NCBI GenBank assembly: GCA_035695045.1
Contig: DASSEX010000024.1
Coordinates: 1-25,283, forward strand
DNA from: DASSKP01 sp035695045
GTDB taxonomy: Bacteria > Actinomycetota > Actinomycetes > JAFAQI01
Length of the DNA stretch: 25,283 nucleotides
Direction: 5' to 3'
Shown: piece by piece, positions 1 to 7,045 of the stretch
How positions within the stretch are numbered: the first letter of the stretch is position 1
How the letters are laid out: the number at the start of each line of letters is the position of its first letter
Made by a program: the position numbers and the translations under genes
The notes under the pieces: generated by a model
Databases searched by the model: none
Told to the model about the DNA's origin: nothing
The model's input: only the letters and a program-made list of their open reading frames with translations

Positions 1-1086
1 TGTGTCGGTCAGCCCCTCCCACCAGACGTCACCGTCATCGGTGAGCGCCACGTTGGTGAAGATGCAGTTGGCATGCAGCGTGTCGATCGCGCTCTTGTTG
101 GTGGACTCGCCGGTGCCGGGCGCGACGCCGAAGAAGCCCGCCTCCGGGTTGATCGCGTGCAGCCGACCGTCATCACCGAAACGCATCCAGCAGATGTCGT
201 CGCCGACCGTCTCGGCCTTCCAGCCCGGGATCGTCGGCTGCAGCATCGCCAGGTTGGTCTTGCCGCAGGCGGACGGGAACGCCGCGGTGATGTAGCGCAC
301 GTCACCTTCAGGCGAGGTGAGCTTGAGGATGAGCATGTGCTCGGCGAACCAGCCCTCGTCGCGCGCCATGACCGAGGCGATGCGCAGCGCGTAGCACTTC
401 TTGCCGAGCAGGGCGTTGCCGCCGTAGCCGGAGCCGTAGGACCAGATCTCCCGGGACTCCGGGAAGTGCACGATGTACTTGGTGTCGTTGCAGGGCCACG
501 GGACGTCCTGCTCGCCCTCGGCAAGCGGAGCACCGACCGAGTGCACCGCCGGGACGAAGAACCCGTCGTCACCCATCGCGTCGAGGGCGGCCTTGCCCAT
601 CCGCGTCATGATCTTCATGGAGATGACGACGTACGGCGAGTCGGTGATCTCCACACCGAGCGCGGAGATCTTCGACCCCAGCGGGCCCATGCAGAACGGG
701 ACGACGTACATCGTGCGACCGGTCATGCACCCGTCGAACAGGCCGTTCAACGTGGACCGCATCTCAGCCGGATCGGTCCAGTTGTTGGTCGGCCCCGCGT
801 CCTCTTCCTTCTCGGAGCAGATGAAGGTGCGGCTCTCGACGCGCGCCACGTCGGACGGGTCGCTCTTCGCGTAGAAGGAGTTGGGGCGCTTCTCCGGGTT
901 CAGCTTGATCAGCGTGCCCGCGTCGACCAGCTGCTTGGTCAGCCGGTCCCACTCCTCTTCCGACCCGTCACACCACTCGACCCGGTCGGGCTTGGTCAGC
1001 GCGGCGATGTCACGCACCCAGGAGACCAGCTTCGCGTGCCGGGTGGGGGCCTCATCCAGCCCCGGAATGGACGCGACGCTGGTCAT
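1..1086 (-). CDS. pckG: Phosphoenolpyruvate carboxykinase (GTP), 5' part
   Basis: Cytosolic enzyme that converts oxaloacetate and GTP to phosphoenolpyruvate, GDP and CO2, linking the TCA cycle to gluconeogenesis. The visible 362 codons start MTSVASIPGL and run off the left edge of the window; the family is usually about 600-620 residues, so the C-terminal GTP-binding part is missing here. Diagnostic segments are the substrate loop GRTMYVVPFCMGP, the P-loop FPSACGKTN with the GTP-PEPCK active-site cysteine at residue 274 and Lys276-Thr277, and the following LAMLQPTIPGW. The ATG at 1086-1084 has a GAGGGAG ribosome-binding site about 7 bases upstream. No partner gene lies within 140 bp, so it appears to be transcribed from its own promoter. 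The enzyme identity is secure; regulation is inferred only from the adjoining promoter repeat. Confidence 0.96.
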   Translation of the reverse strand, partial: MTSVASIPGLDEAPTRHAKLVSWVRDIAALTKPDRVEWCDGSEEEWDRLTKQLVDAGTLIKLNPEKRPNSFYAKSDPSDVARVESRTFICSEKEEDAGPTNNWTDPAEMRSTLNGLFDGCMTGRTMYVVPFCMGPLGSKISALGVEITDSPYVVISMKIMTRMGKAALDAMGDDGFFVPAVHSVGAPLAEGEQDVPWPCNDTKYIVHFPESREIWSYGSGYGGNALLGKKCYALRIASVMARDEGWFAEHMLILKLTSPEGDVRYITAAFPSACGKTNLAMLQPTIPGWKAETVGDDICWMRFGDDGRLHAINPEAGFFGVAPGTGESTNKSAIDTLHANCIFTNVALTDDGDVWWEGLTDT

Positions 1087-1155
1087 CGATGGCACTCCCT
1101 CGCAAGGTGACACTCACGAAGCGGCCATCACTCGCCGTCTTGTGCAGGAGGGCTG

Positions 1156-1181
1156 CCGCTTGTGAAAACTATAACAAGCGG
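1156..1181 (-). promoter_or_regulatory. Putative pckG promoter inside an inverted repeat (operator)
   Basis: Perfect 8-bp arms CCGCTTGT and ACAAGCGG enclose a 10-base A/T-rich core. Read on the minus strand, the core begins TATAGT (1173-1168) preceded by TG one base away, which is an extended -10 element. The expected start site is about 75 bases before the pckG ATG. A repressor bound to the arms would cover the -10, so I infer an operator for a transcription factor of unknown family. No convincing -35 is visible. Confidence 0.5.
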
Positions 1182-1235
1182 AGAATTTCCCGCGAACAGC
1201 CGTCACAACCCTCGGCAGTCCTACGGACCGGCGGT

Positions 1236-1739
1236 TCAGCCCGCCGCCGCGTCCGGTCCCGCCTCCCGGACCCTGTGCACCGACTCCAGGGCGTCGCGCA
1301 GGGCCGCCAACCAGTCGCCCGTGTGCTCTCCGACCAACCGCACGCACCACGCGAGCGCGTCGGCGCGTGACCGCGCGACCCCCGCGTCGACCAGCGTGTC
1401 AAGCACCCGTCGCTCGGGCTGGCGCAGCCGGGTCATCACCGGGACGGACAGCGAGGTGAAGACGGCCCGGCTCTCACCACAGACGGCCCCCCACGCGACC
1501 TTCCGCCCGAAGTGGTGTTCGGCCTCTCGGGCGATCTGCATCCGCCGGTCCCGGGTGTCCTCACGGAACCGCGCGATCCGGCCCTGCTCCGCGGCACGCG
1601 CGTCGTCGCCGCCGGCCTCGGGTGGGCCAAGGCGGCCGACGACGAGGAGCTCGTCGCGGTCGACGGTGACCTCAGGCTCGCCGTCGAACCACTCGTCCGG
1701 CAGCCTGCCCGCCAACCAGCTGGTCACGGTGTCACTCAT
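1236..1739 (-). CDS. Conserved actinobacterial protein of unknown function
   Basis: A 167-residue soluble protein with no signal peptide or membrane segment. The N-terminal part (about 20-40) reads as a small beta-rich segment, DGEPEVTVDRDELLVVGRL. A charged helix follows (about 48-75), then REAEHHFGRKVAWG (71-84). The C-terminal third (about 101-150) has two helices, QPERRVLDTLVDAGVARSR and ADALAWCVRLV, whose spacing recalls ribbon-helix-helix proteins, but I see no clear beta strand to complete such a fold and do not assign DNA binding. The ATG at 1739 has an AGGGAGG ribosome-binding site 7 bases upstream. I have the impression that similar proteins are common in actinobacterial genomes, but this was not checked. 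It is a single gene between pckG and a divergent secreted-protein gene. Confidence 0.8.
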   Translation of the reverse strand: MSDTVTSWLAGRLPDEWFDGEPEVTVDRDELLVVGRLGPPEAGGDDARAAEQGRIARFREDTRDRRMQIAREAEHHFGRKVAWGAVCGESRAVFTSLSVPVMTRLRQPERRVLDTLVDAGVARSRADALAWCVRLVGEHTGDWLAALRDALESVHRVREAGPDAAAG

Positions 1740-1760
1740 GTCGAGCCTCCCTGCTTGCGC

Positions 1761-1776
1761 TGATTACTTGATTACA
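1761..1776. repeat. Tandem octamer TGATTACT-TGATTACA
   Basis: Two adjoining copies of TGATTACW lie 22-37 bases upstream of the ATG at 1739, in an unusually A/T-rich patch of a GC-rich intergenic region. The position suits a promoter-proximal regulator site for the leftward gene, but two short copies could arise by chance. Confidence 0.35.
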
Positions 1777-1865
1777 CCGCAACTACTGGCGAGCGGGGCC
1801 TGTGTTCGCTGACGGCGAACGAGGTGGCGTCCCGGGGTGGCTGGTGACGGCGCCAAGGTGATGGG

Positions 1866-1906
1866 TAGGGTTCCTCCGGGTAAGGCTGATTTGTCCCTTT
1901 CGGGAC
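1866..1906 (+). promoter_or_regulatory. Possible -10 (TAGGGT) and leader hairpin before the small secreted protein gene
   Basis: TAGGGT at 1866-1871 fits the TAnnnT -10 pattern seen before several genes here. The predicted leader would carry a short hairpin, GTCCC-TTTC-GGGAC (1893-1906), ending 10 bases before the GGAGG ribosome-binding site. The hairpin is directly visible; the promoter call is weak because there is no clear -35. Confidence 0.3.
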
Positions 1907-1927
1907 CCTTCTCACCGGAGGTTGCGC

Positions 1928-2158
1928 ATGCGCAGACGTCTCGTCCTGCTCGCCGTCGCCGGCACGTTCGTCGGCGGCACCGTCACCGCTTCGCTCGCGT
2001 CCCCGCCGAGCGACCCCGGCAGCAACGGCAAGGCGACCGCCTGTGCGGCGCTCGACAACGACTCGCACGGCCAGGGCCAGGGTCAGGGCGGTCCGACGGA
2101 GGACAACGCCGGCACGACCGCGGCCGAACTCGCTCTGGGCTGCAACGACAGCGACTGA
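1928..2158 (+). CDS. Small secreted protein with two cysteines
   Basis: A 76-residue precursor. It begins with MRRR followed by a hydrophobic stretch (LVLLAVAGTFVGGTVTASLAS), a typical Sec signal peptide, leaving a mature chain of about 50 residues. The mature part is Gly/Gln/Asn/Asp-rich, with a GQGQGQGG run and two cysteines (TACAAL and LGCND) that could form one disulfide. The ATG at 1928 is chosen over an in-frame TTG at 1922 because GGAGG (1917-1921) ends six bases before the ATG and overlaps the approach to the TTG. Its neighbours are divergent and convergent, so it is monocistronic. No family is recognised; an extracellular structural or binding role is possible, but nothing shows a function. 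Confidence 0.7.
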   Translation: MRRRLVLLAVAGTFVGGTVTASLASPPSDPGSNGKATACAALDNDSHGQGQGQGGPTEDNAGTTAAELALGCNDSD

Positions 2159-2181
2159 CCGCTCGTCTTCTCACTCCCGGA

Positions 2182-2210
2182 CGCCGGGGCGCGCACTCAG
2201 CGCCCCGGCG
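2182..2210. terminator. Bidirectional terminator hairpin between convergent genes
   Basis: Perfect 11-bp arms CGCCGGGGCGC (2182-2192) and GCGCCCCGGCG (2200-2210) enclose a 7-base loop. It lies between the stop of the small secreted protein gene (2158) and the stop of the DUF255 gene (2223). There is no U-run, only a T/C-rich tail (ttcgccgttctctc) on the plus strand, as is common in high-GC actinobacteria. Confidence 0.8.
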
Positions 2211-2222
2211 TTCGCCGTTCTC

Positions 2223-4172
2223 TCAGTCGACGACGACAGACAGCCGCTTGCGCAGCTCGTCCGGCTCGGTCGTCGGCGCATCGCACACGAAGCCGTGACA
2301 GACGTACGCCGCTCCCGCCGGACGTCCGGCGAGCAGTGGTGAGTCACCTCCGCTGACGACCACCGCTCCCGGAGAGGTCGTGCGTCTCGCAACCGCCGCG
2401 AGCGCCGGATCGTCGACGACGGCGATCTCGAGCGGCCCGGCCGCCACCGCCTCACCGACCGCCGCCGCCCAGCCCGCGAACCGCGGGAACCTGCCGACCA
2501 CCTCTGCGACCGTGGCGAGCGCGAGCTCCGCCGCGTCGCGATGATCCGTGCGGCCGGTCAGCGCCGCATGCGTCACCAGCGCACCGGCGACGGCTGCAGC
2601 ACCGGACGGGGTGGCGTTGTCGGTGGGGTCCTGAGGTCGGCGGACGAGCTGCTCGGCGTCGTCCGCGGTGTCGAAGAAGCCACCTCTGCCGTCCGCGAAG
2701 TGGGTGACCGCGAGGTCGAGCAGCGATCCCGCGAGATCGAGCCAGCGCCGCTCACCCGTCACCTGGTGCAACGCAAGCAGGCCCTCGGCCACGTCACCGT
2801 GGTCCTCGAGAACGCCGGCCGGCGCGCCGACGGCGCCGTCGCGGGAGACGCGACGCAGGCGGCCGTCCACCACGTGCACGTCCGCGAGCAACGTCGCGCA
2901 GGTGCGCGCGGTGTCGACGAGGTCGATGCGGTCGAACAGCGCCCCGCACTCGGCGAGTGCTGCGATCGCAAGGCCGTTCCACGCGGCGACGACCTTGTCA
3001 TCGCGCGCAGGTCGTACGCGGCGGGCACGAAGCGCGAGAAGGCGCTCGCGCTCGGCGACGTACTGCCCCTCGTCCTTCGGGTCGTGCAGCAGTTGCAGCA
3101 CGGATCGACCGTGTTCGAAAGTGCCATCCGCCGTGACGGAGAACATGTCCGCCGCAGTTTCACCTACCTCCGGCGGCGTCCAGACGTAGAACCGGCCTTC
3201 CTCGCCCTCACTGTCGGCGTCGAGTGCAGAGGCGAAGCCGCCCTCTGCAGTGCTTAGCTCCGCGAGCATCCAGTCGCAGGTCTCCAGCGCCACGCGCCGG
3301 GCGAGCGGCGATCCGGTCGACCGCCACCAGTGCGCGTAGACGCGCGCGAGCAAGGCGTTGTCGTAGAGCATCTTCTCGAAGTGCGGCACGACCCACTGCC
3401 CGTCGACCGAGTAGCGCGCGAAGCCGCCCGCGAGCTGGTCGTAGATTCCCCCGCGCGCCATCCGCTCGCAGGTGATCGCCACGCACTCCAACGACCGGGC
3501 GTCGCCGGTGCGCGCATGGTGGCGCAGCAGGAACTCGAGAGCCATCGACGGCGGGAACTTCGGCGCCCCGCCGAATCCGCCCCAGACGTCGTCATGCTCG
3601 TGCGCAAGCCGGCCTGCTGCGGCGTCGAGCTGCGCGGTGGTGAGACCGCCGGCGACGGGCGACGGCGGCGCGGTTCTCTCCGCCAGCTGCCGTACGACGT
3701 CCGCACCCGCCGCCTCGATCTCGTCGCGGCGCTCGGTCCACGCCGACGCGACCGAGGCGCACACCCGGAGGAACGACGGCATGCCCGGCCGGTCAGAGGG
3801 CGGGAAGTACGTGCCACAGAAGAACGGCTGCCCGGTCGGCGTGAGGAAGCATGTCATCGGCCAGCCACCGTGGCCCGTCATCGCCTGCGTCGCTTCCATG
3901 TAGACCGCGTCGACGTCCGGGCGTTCCTCGCGGTCCACCTTGATGCAGACGAAGTTCGCGTTGACGAACTCCGCGACTCGCGCGTCCTCGAAGGACTCGT
4001 GCGCCATGACGTGGCACCAGTGGCACGCGGCATAGCCCACCGAGAGCAGCACGGGCACCTCGCGGCGCCGCGCCTCCTCGAAGGCGTCGTCGGACCACGG
4101 CCACCAGTCGACGGGGTTGTCCTTGTGCTGCAACAGGTAGGGACTGGTCGCTGCGGCTAGACGGTTCGGCAC
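2223..4172 (-). CDS. DUF255 thioredoxin-domain protein (YyaL/SSP411 family)
   Basis: A 649-residue cytosolic protein close to the family's usual length. The N-terminal thioredoxin-like domain (about 1-160) carries the family's opening RLAAATSPYLLQHKDNPVDW, the redox motif C50-H-W-C53, REERPDVDAVYMEATQ, HGGWPM (101-106) and FFCGTYFPP. The rest resembles the alpha/alpha six-hairpin fold of glycosidases and GlcNAc 2-epimerases, with HFEKMLYDNALL typical of the family. The biochemical role of bacterial members is not settled; a thiol-disulfide or cofactor-related function has been supposed from the CxxC motif. The start is GTG at 4172, 13 bases after the MarR stop, with GAGG close upstream. It is the last gene of the efflux pump-marR operon, so I infer coordinated expression under MarR control. 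Confidence 0.93.
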   Translation of the reverse strand: MPNRLAAATSPYLLQHKDNPVDWWPWSDDAFEEARRREVPVLLSVGYAACHWCHVMAHESFEDARVAEFVNANFVCIKVDREERPDVDAVYMEATQAMTGHGGWPMTCFLTPTGQPFFCGTYFPPSDRPGMPSFLRVCASVASAWTERRDEIEAAGADVVRQLAERTAPPSPVAGGLTTAQLDAAAGRLAHEHDDVWGGFGGAPKFPPSMALEFLLRHHARTGDARSLECVAITCERMARGGIYDQLAGGFARYSVDGQWVVPHFEKMLYDNALLARVYAHWWRSTGSPLARRVALETCDWMLAELSTAEGGFASALDADSEGEEGRFYVWTPPEVGETAADMFSVTADGTFEHGRSVLQLLHDPKDEGQYVAERERLLALRARRVRPARDDKVVAAWNGLAIAALAECGALFDRIDLVDTARTCATLLADVHVVDGRLRRVSRDGAVGAPAGVLEDHGDVAEGLLALHQVTGERRWLDLAGSLLDLAVTHFADGRGGFFDTADDAEQLVRRPQDPTDNATPSGAAAVAGALVTHAALTGRTDHRDAAELALATVAEVVGRFPRFAGWAAAVGEAVAAGPLEIAVVDDPALAAVARRTTSPGAVVVSGGDSPLLAGRPAGAAYVCHGFVCDAPTTEPDELRKRLSVVVD

Positions 4173-4185
4173 ATCCTCGAGGCTG

Positions 4186-4617
4186 TCACTCCTCGACCAA
4201 TGACTCGAGCACGGGGAGGGCGTCGAGGAGCCGGCGCACGTCGTCGGGCGAGAGTGTCGAGAGCCGCTGAGCGAGTCTCTCGGTGCGTCGACGGCGGGCC
4301 CATTCGAGCTTCGCCCGTCCTGCAGCCGTGAGCGATACGCGCCACGAGCGCCGGTCGGTCACGTCGGACTCGCGCCCGACCAGACCGAGCTCCTCGAGCG
4401 ACGCGACCAGACGGGTCGCCGTCGCCGCGCTGACGCCTTCGCGCTCCGCAAGGTCGCCGATGCGCACCGGTCCCTGTGTCTCGATCGTCACAAGCGCCGA
4501 CCACTGCGAGAGGGAGAGCTCGCCGGGCGCCGTCTGCCGCAGGTGCCTGGTCAGCCGCGCGACAGCGACGCGCAGCCGGGCGGCGGCGTCCGCGTGAGCC
4601 AGGGTCGCCGTCGTCAT
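4186..4617 (-). CDS. MarR-family transcriptional regulator
   Basis: A 143-residue DNA-binding regulator, a normal MarR length. It has the winged helix-turn-helix: the helices are in VRIGDLAEREGVSAATATRLVASLEELGLV (about 51-80) and the wing contains the family signature DRRSWRVSLTAAG (88-100). N- and C-terminal helices form the dimer interface in this family. The ATG at 4617-4615 overlaps the TGA of the upstream transporter gene (ATGA), so translation is probably coupled. The reading frame continues open far upstream inside the transporter gene, but that is a shadow and not part of this protein. The likely targets are the inverted repeats at 6395-6437 in front of its own operon, making it a ligand-released autorepressor; the ligand is unknown. 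Confidence 0.92.
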   Translation of the reverse strand: MTTATLAHADAAARLRVAVARLTRHLRQTAPGELSLSQWSALVTIETQGPVRIGDLAEREGVSAATATRLVASLEELGLVGRESDVTDRRSWRVSLTAAGRAKLEWARRRRTERLAQRLSTLSPDDVRRLLDALPVLESLVEE

Positions 4618-6371
4618 GACGCCGCCTCGGCGGTGTCCAGCGCACGCGACGCCGCCAGCTCGGTGGTGTTCTCCTCTTCGTGCACGTAGCGACCGCCGCG
4701 GACGAGAGAGGCGAACGCGCCGACAAGCGACATGCCGATCGCGAGCCAGAACACGATCACCAGACCGTGATGGAACGGCGACGAGATCAGCTGCGGGAAG
4801 AACTGCTTTCCGGTGAGGGTCGCCGCCTGCTGGTGCCCGACGTGTGCGAGTGCACCGCTGGGCGCCAGCAGGCTCTTGATCGGGTTGTAGCCGAGGAACG
4901 CTGCGAACAACACGCCCACCGGGGGCAGTGCAGCCACCTGATGCGCAGCCGGTGCCGGGACGCCGTGCTGGGTGAGGCCGGCGTACATCGTCGAGGGCAG
5001 GCTGCTCGCGAGACCGACGACCATCAGTGAGAAGAACAGGCCGATCGAGAGCACCATGCCGGAGTTCTGGAACGTCGACCGCATGCCGTTGGCCGCCCCG
5101 CGCTGCTCGGCGGGAACCGCGTTCATGATGGCGGCGACGTTGGGCGCCGCGAACAGGCCGGACCCGAGCCCCGACACGGCGAGCAGCAGCGCGAACCAGA
5201 AGTAGGAGAAGTCGGTCGGGAGCAGGAGCAGACCGCCGAACGACAGCGCGACGACGAGCATGCCGCCGGTCGCGAACAGGCGTGCGCCGAAGTGGTCCGA
5301 GAGCCAGCCGGACACCGGACCGGCGACCAGGAAGCCGACGGTCAGCGGCAGGAGGTAGATGCCGGCCCACAGCGGCGTCTGCTCGAAGGAGTAGCCGTGC
5401 AGCGGCAACCAGATGCCCTGCAACCAGATGATGAGCATGAACTGCAGGCCGCCTCGCGCAATGGCGTTGAGCCACTGCGCGATGTTGCCGGACGAGAACG
5501 CTCGGATCTTGAACAGTTCGAGGTGGAACATCGGGTTGTCGACGACGGTCTCGATCCAGCAGAACAGTGCGAGCAGCGCCGTGCCGCCGATGAGTCCGGC
5601 CAGCACCCACGGGTTGGTCCAGCCCATGACATGGCCGCCGTACGGCTCGATGCCGTAGACGATGGCAGCCAGCACAGCGGTCAGGCCGACGCCGAACGTC
5701 ACGTTGCCCCACCAGTCGAGCCTGGCGGGTCGGCGTACGACGACCTCGCGGAGCGATGCGTAGCCCCACAGGGTGCCGACGACGCCGATCGGGACGTTGA
5801 CCCAGAAGATCAGCCGCCAGTCGACCTCAGCCAGCAGACCACCGATGACCAGGCCGAGGAACGAGCCCGCGATGCCCGCGACCATGTTGATGCCGAGGGC
5901 GAAGCCGCGCTGTGACGCGGCGAAGGCGTCGGTGAGGATCGCCGTCGAGTTGGCCATCAGCATCGCCGCGCCGACGCCCTGGACGACACGCATGATGATG
6001 AGCCACAGCGCGCCGGCGGAGCCGTCGAACGGCACGACAGCAGCCAGGATCGCGCCCGCGGTGAAGACAGCGAACCCGGCGTTGTACATCTTCACGCGGC
6101 CGTACATGTCGCCGAGCCGACCGAGCGTCACGACGAGCACGGCGCTGACGAGCAGGAAGCCCATCAGCATCCAGAGCAGGTAGCTGGAGTTGCTCGGTGT
6201 CAGCGGGTCGAGATGAATGCCCCGGAAGATCGCGGGGAGCGAGATGAGCACGATCGATGAGTTGATCGTCGCCATCAGGACGCCGAGCGTCGTGTTGGAC
6301 AGCGCAACCCACTTGTAATGGGGCGACGTGTGGTCACCGCTCGCGATCGAACGGAAAGAGGGCAGGGTCAT
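4614..6371 (-). CDS. DHA2-type MFS drug transporter (EmrB/QacA-like, 14 helices)
   Basis: A 585-residue inner-membrane proton-coupled exporter. Visible marks are a first helix around 24-46, MFS motif A GRLGDMYGRVKMY (84-96), motif B MRVVQGVGAA (127-136) and the DHA2-type loop GSFLGLVIGG followed by DWRLIFWVNVPIG. About 14 hydrophobic segments are spaced over the chain. The ATG at 6371 is chosen because GAGG lies five bases upstream; an upstream in-frame TTG at 6407 would lie in the operator and has no ribosome-binding site. The stop overlaps the marR start by four bases, and DUF255 follows. An efflux pump linked to a MarR gene points to export of toxic organic compounds, but the substrate cannot be read from sequence. 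Confidence 0.93.
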   Translation of the reverse strand: MTLPSFRSIASGDHTSPHYKWVALSNTTLGVLMATINSSIVLISLPAIFRGIHLDPLTPSNSSYLLWMLMGFLLVSAVLVVTLGRLGDMYGRVKMYNAGFAVFTAGAILAAVVPFDGSAGALWLIIMRVVQGVGAAMLMANSTAILTDAFAASQRGFALGINMVAGIAGSFLGLVIGGLLAEVDWRLIFWVNVPIGVVGTLWGYASLREVVVRRPARLDWWGNVTFGVGLTAVLAAIVYGIEPYGGHVMGWTNPWVLAGLIGGTALLALFCWIETVVDNPMFHLELFKIRAFSSGNIAQWLNAIARGGLQFMLIIWLQGIWLPLHGYSFEQTPLWAGIYLLPLTVGFLVAGPVSGWLSDHFGARLFATGGMLVVALSFGGLLLLPTDFSYFWFALLLAVSGLGSGLFAAPNVAAIMNAVPAEQRGAANGMRSTFQNSGMVLSIGLFFSLMVVGLASSLPSTMYAGLTQHGVPAPAAHQVAALPPVGVLFAAFLGYNPIKSLLAPSGALAHVGHQQAATLTGKQFFPQLISSPFHHGLVIVFWLAIGMSLVGAFASLVRGGRYVHEEENTTELAASRALDTAEAAS

Positions 6372-6394
6372 GGCCGCCTCGGGCTGGAGATTGA

Positions 6395-6437
6395 TTGCGT
6401 GATGCAAGTATCACACGTGATGTTTGCAGCGCGCAAA
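6395..6437. promoter_or_regulatory. Triple inverted-repeat operator, likely MarR boxes
   Basis: Three inverted repeats lie within 43 bases: TTGC-gtgat-GCAA (6395-6407), ATCAC-ac-GTGAT (6410-6421) and TTTGC-agcgc-GCAAA (6423-6437). The first and third share the pattern TTGC-N5-GCAA, with centres 29 bases apart. The E. coli MarR box also has TTGC and GCAA half-sites. They cover the predicted promoter of the efflux operon and sit in the 105-bp gap shared with arfB, so the regulator could affect both directions. Confidence 0.65.
6407..6436 (-). promoter_or_regulatory. Predicted promoter of the efflux pump-marR-DUF255 operon
   Basis: On the minus strand there is a -35-like TTGCGC (6436-6431), an 18-base spacer and a -10-like GATACT (6412-6407) preceded by TG one base away (extended -10). 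The -35 is embedded in the third inverted repeat and the -10 abuts the first, the layout expected for steric repression. The transcription start would be near 6400. Confidence 0.5.
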
Positions 6438-6476
6438 TAACTGCCGAGGCGGCCGACGCCAGGGAGAATCGGGATC

Positions 6477-6902
6477 ATGCGTGACCTCGCCGTCTCCCGG
6501 AGCGTCGTGATCCCGGCGCACGAGCTGGGCTGGCGGTTCTCCCGATCGAGCGGACCGGGCGGCCAGTCCGTCAACACGGCGGACACCCGGGTCGAGCTCA
6601 GCTGGGACGTCGCGAGCTCAGCGGCGCTGTCCCCGATGCTGCGGGAGCGCGCGCTCGACCGGCTGGCCGGCCGGCTCGTCGACGGGGTGCTGACGGTGAC
6701 GGCGAGCGAGCACCGATCGCAGCTGCGCAACCGCGAAGCCGCCCTCGCCCGGCTCGCGGATGCGGTCCGCTCCGCCATCGCGCCACCGCGGCCGTCCCGC
6801 AAACGCACCCGGCCCAGTTCCGCCGCTCGCGAACGACGGCTCGCCGACAAGCGCCGGCGGGCGCAGCTCAAACAGCTACGTCAGTCGCGACCGGACGACT
6901 GA
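6477..6902 (+). CDS. arfB: Alternative ribosome-rescue factor ArfB (peptidyl-tRNA hydrolase, YaeJ/ICT1 family)
   Basis: A 141-residue protein that hydrolyses peptidyl-tRNA on ribosomes stalled at mRNA ends without a stop codon. It has a single class I release-factor catalytic domain with the motif SGPGGQSVN (GGQ at residues 28-30), then a flexible, strongly basic C-terminal tail (about 105-138, many Arg and Lys) that in the family enters the empty mRNA channel. The ATG at 6477 has AGGGAG ten bases upstream. It is divergent from the efflux operon, and its last 22 bases overlap, tail to tail, the end of the small membrane-protein gene on the other strand. A full release factor is excluded by the absence of codon-recognition domains. 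Confidence 0.93.
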   Translation: MRDLAVSRSVVIPAHELGWRFSRSSGPGGQSVNTADTRVELSWDVASSAALSPMLRERALDRLAGRLVDGVLTVTASEHRSQLRNREAALARLADAVRSAIAPPRPSRKRTRPSSAARERRLADKRRRAQLKQLRQSRPDD

Positions 6903-7045
6903 GGCGGGGACTCCGGCTCCGTCGGCGTCGGTTCCTCGAAGCGGTCAGGGACGCGTCGCATGTGTTTCGTCATGGAGCGGAAGAGGAACACCGCGGCGAC
7001 CACGAGCGCGAGGATGACGAGGAAGCCGATCAGTCCCGCGGTCAC
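6881..7045 (-). CDS. Small single-span membrane protein downstream of mca
   Basis: A 54-residue peptide with start GTG at 7045. It opens with a hydrophobic helix (TAGLIGFLVILALVVAAVFLFRSM, roughly residues 2-25), then a basic stretch (TKHMRRVPDRF) and an acidic, proline-rich tail (EEPTPTEPESPP). This suggests one membrane span with the tail in the cytoplasm. The GTG overlaps the mca TGA (GTGA), so it is probably translated by coupling to mca. Small membrane proteins follow mca in other actinobacteria as far as I recall, which supports its being a real gene. Its function is unknown; it might place Mca or its products near the membrane, but that is speculation. Its 3' end overlaps that of arfB. 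Confidence 0.7.
   Translation of the reverse strand: MTAGLIGFLVILALVVAAVFLFRSMTKHMRRVPDRFEEPTPTEPESPPQSSGRD

Noticed and set aside
3330..4160. Plus-strand frame of 276 codons opposite the DUF255 gene
   Set aside because: It is the complementary shadow of a real coding sequence with strong third-position GC bias; no motif or ribosome-binding site.
4186..5769. A single 527-codon reading frame that ends as the MarR protein
   Set aside because: Only the last 143 codons encode MarR. The upstream part is Arg/Pro/Ala-rich, has no family similarity and is antiframe to the well-supported transporter. The ATGA junction at 4614-4617 gives the true start.
6372..6407. A longer transporter start at TTG 6407
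   Set aside because: It has no ribosome-binding site, lies inside the operator repeat and adds non-conserved residues; the ATG at 6371 has GAGG at good spacing.
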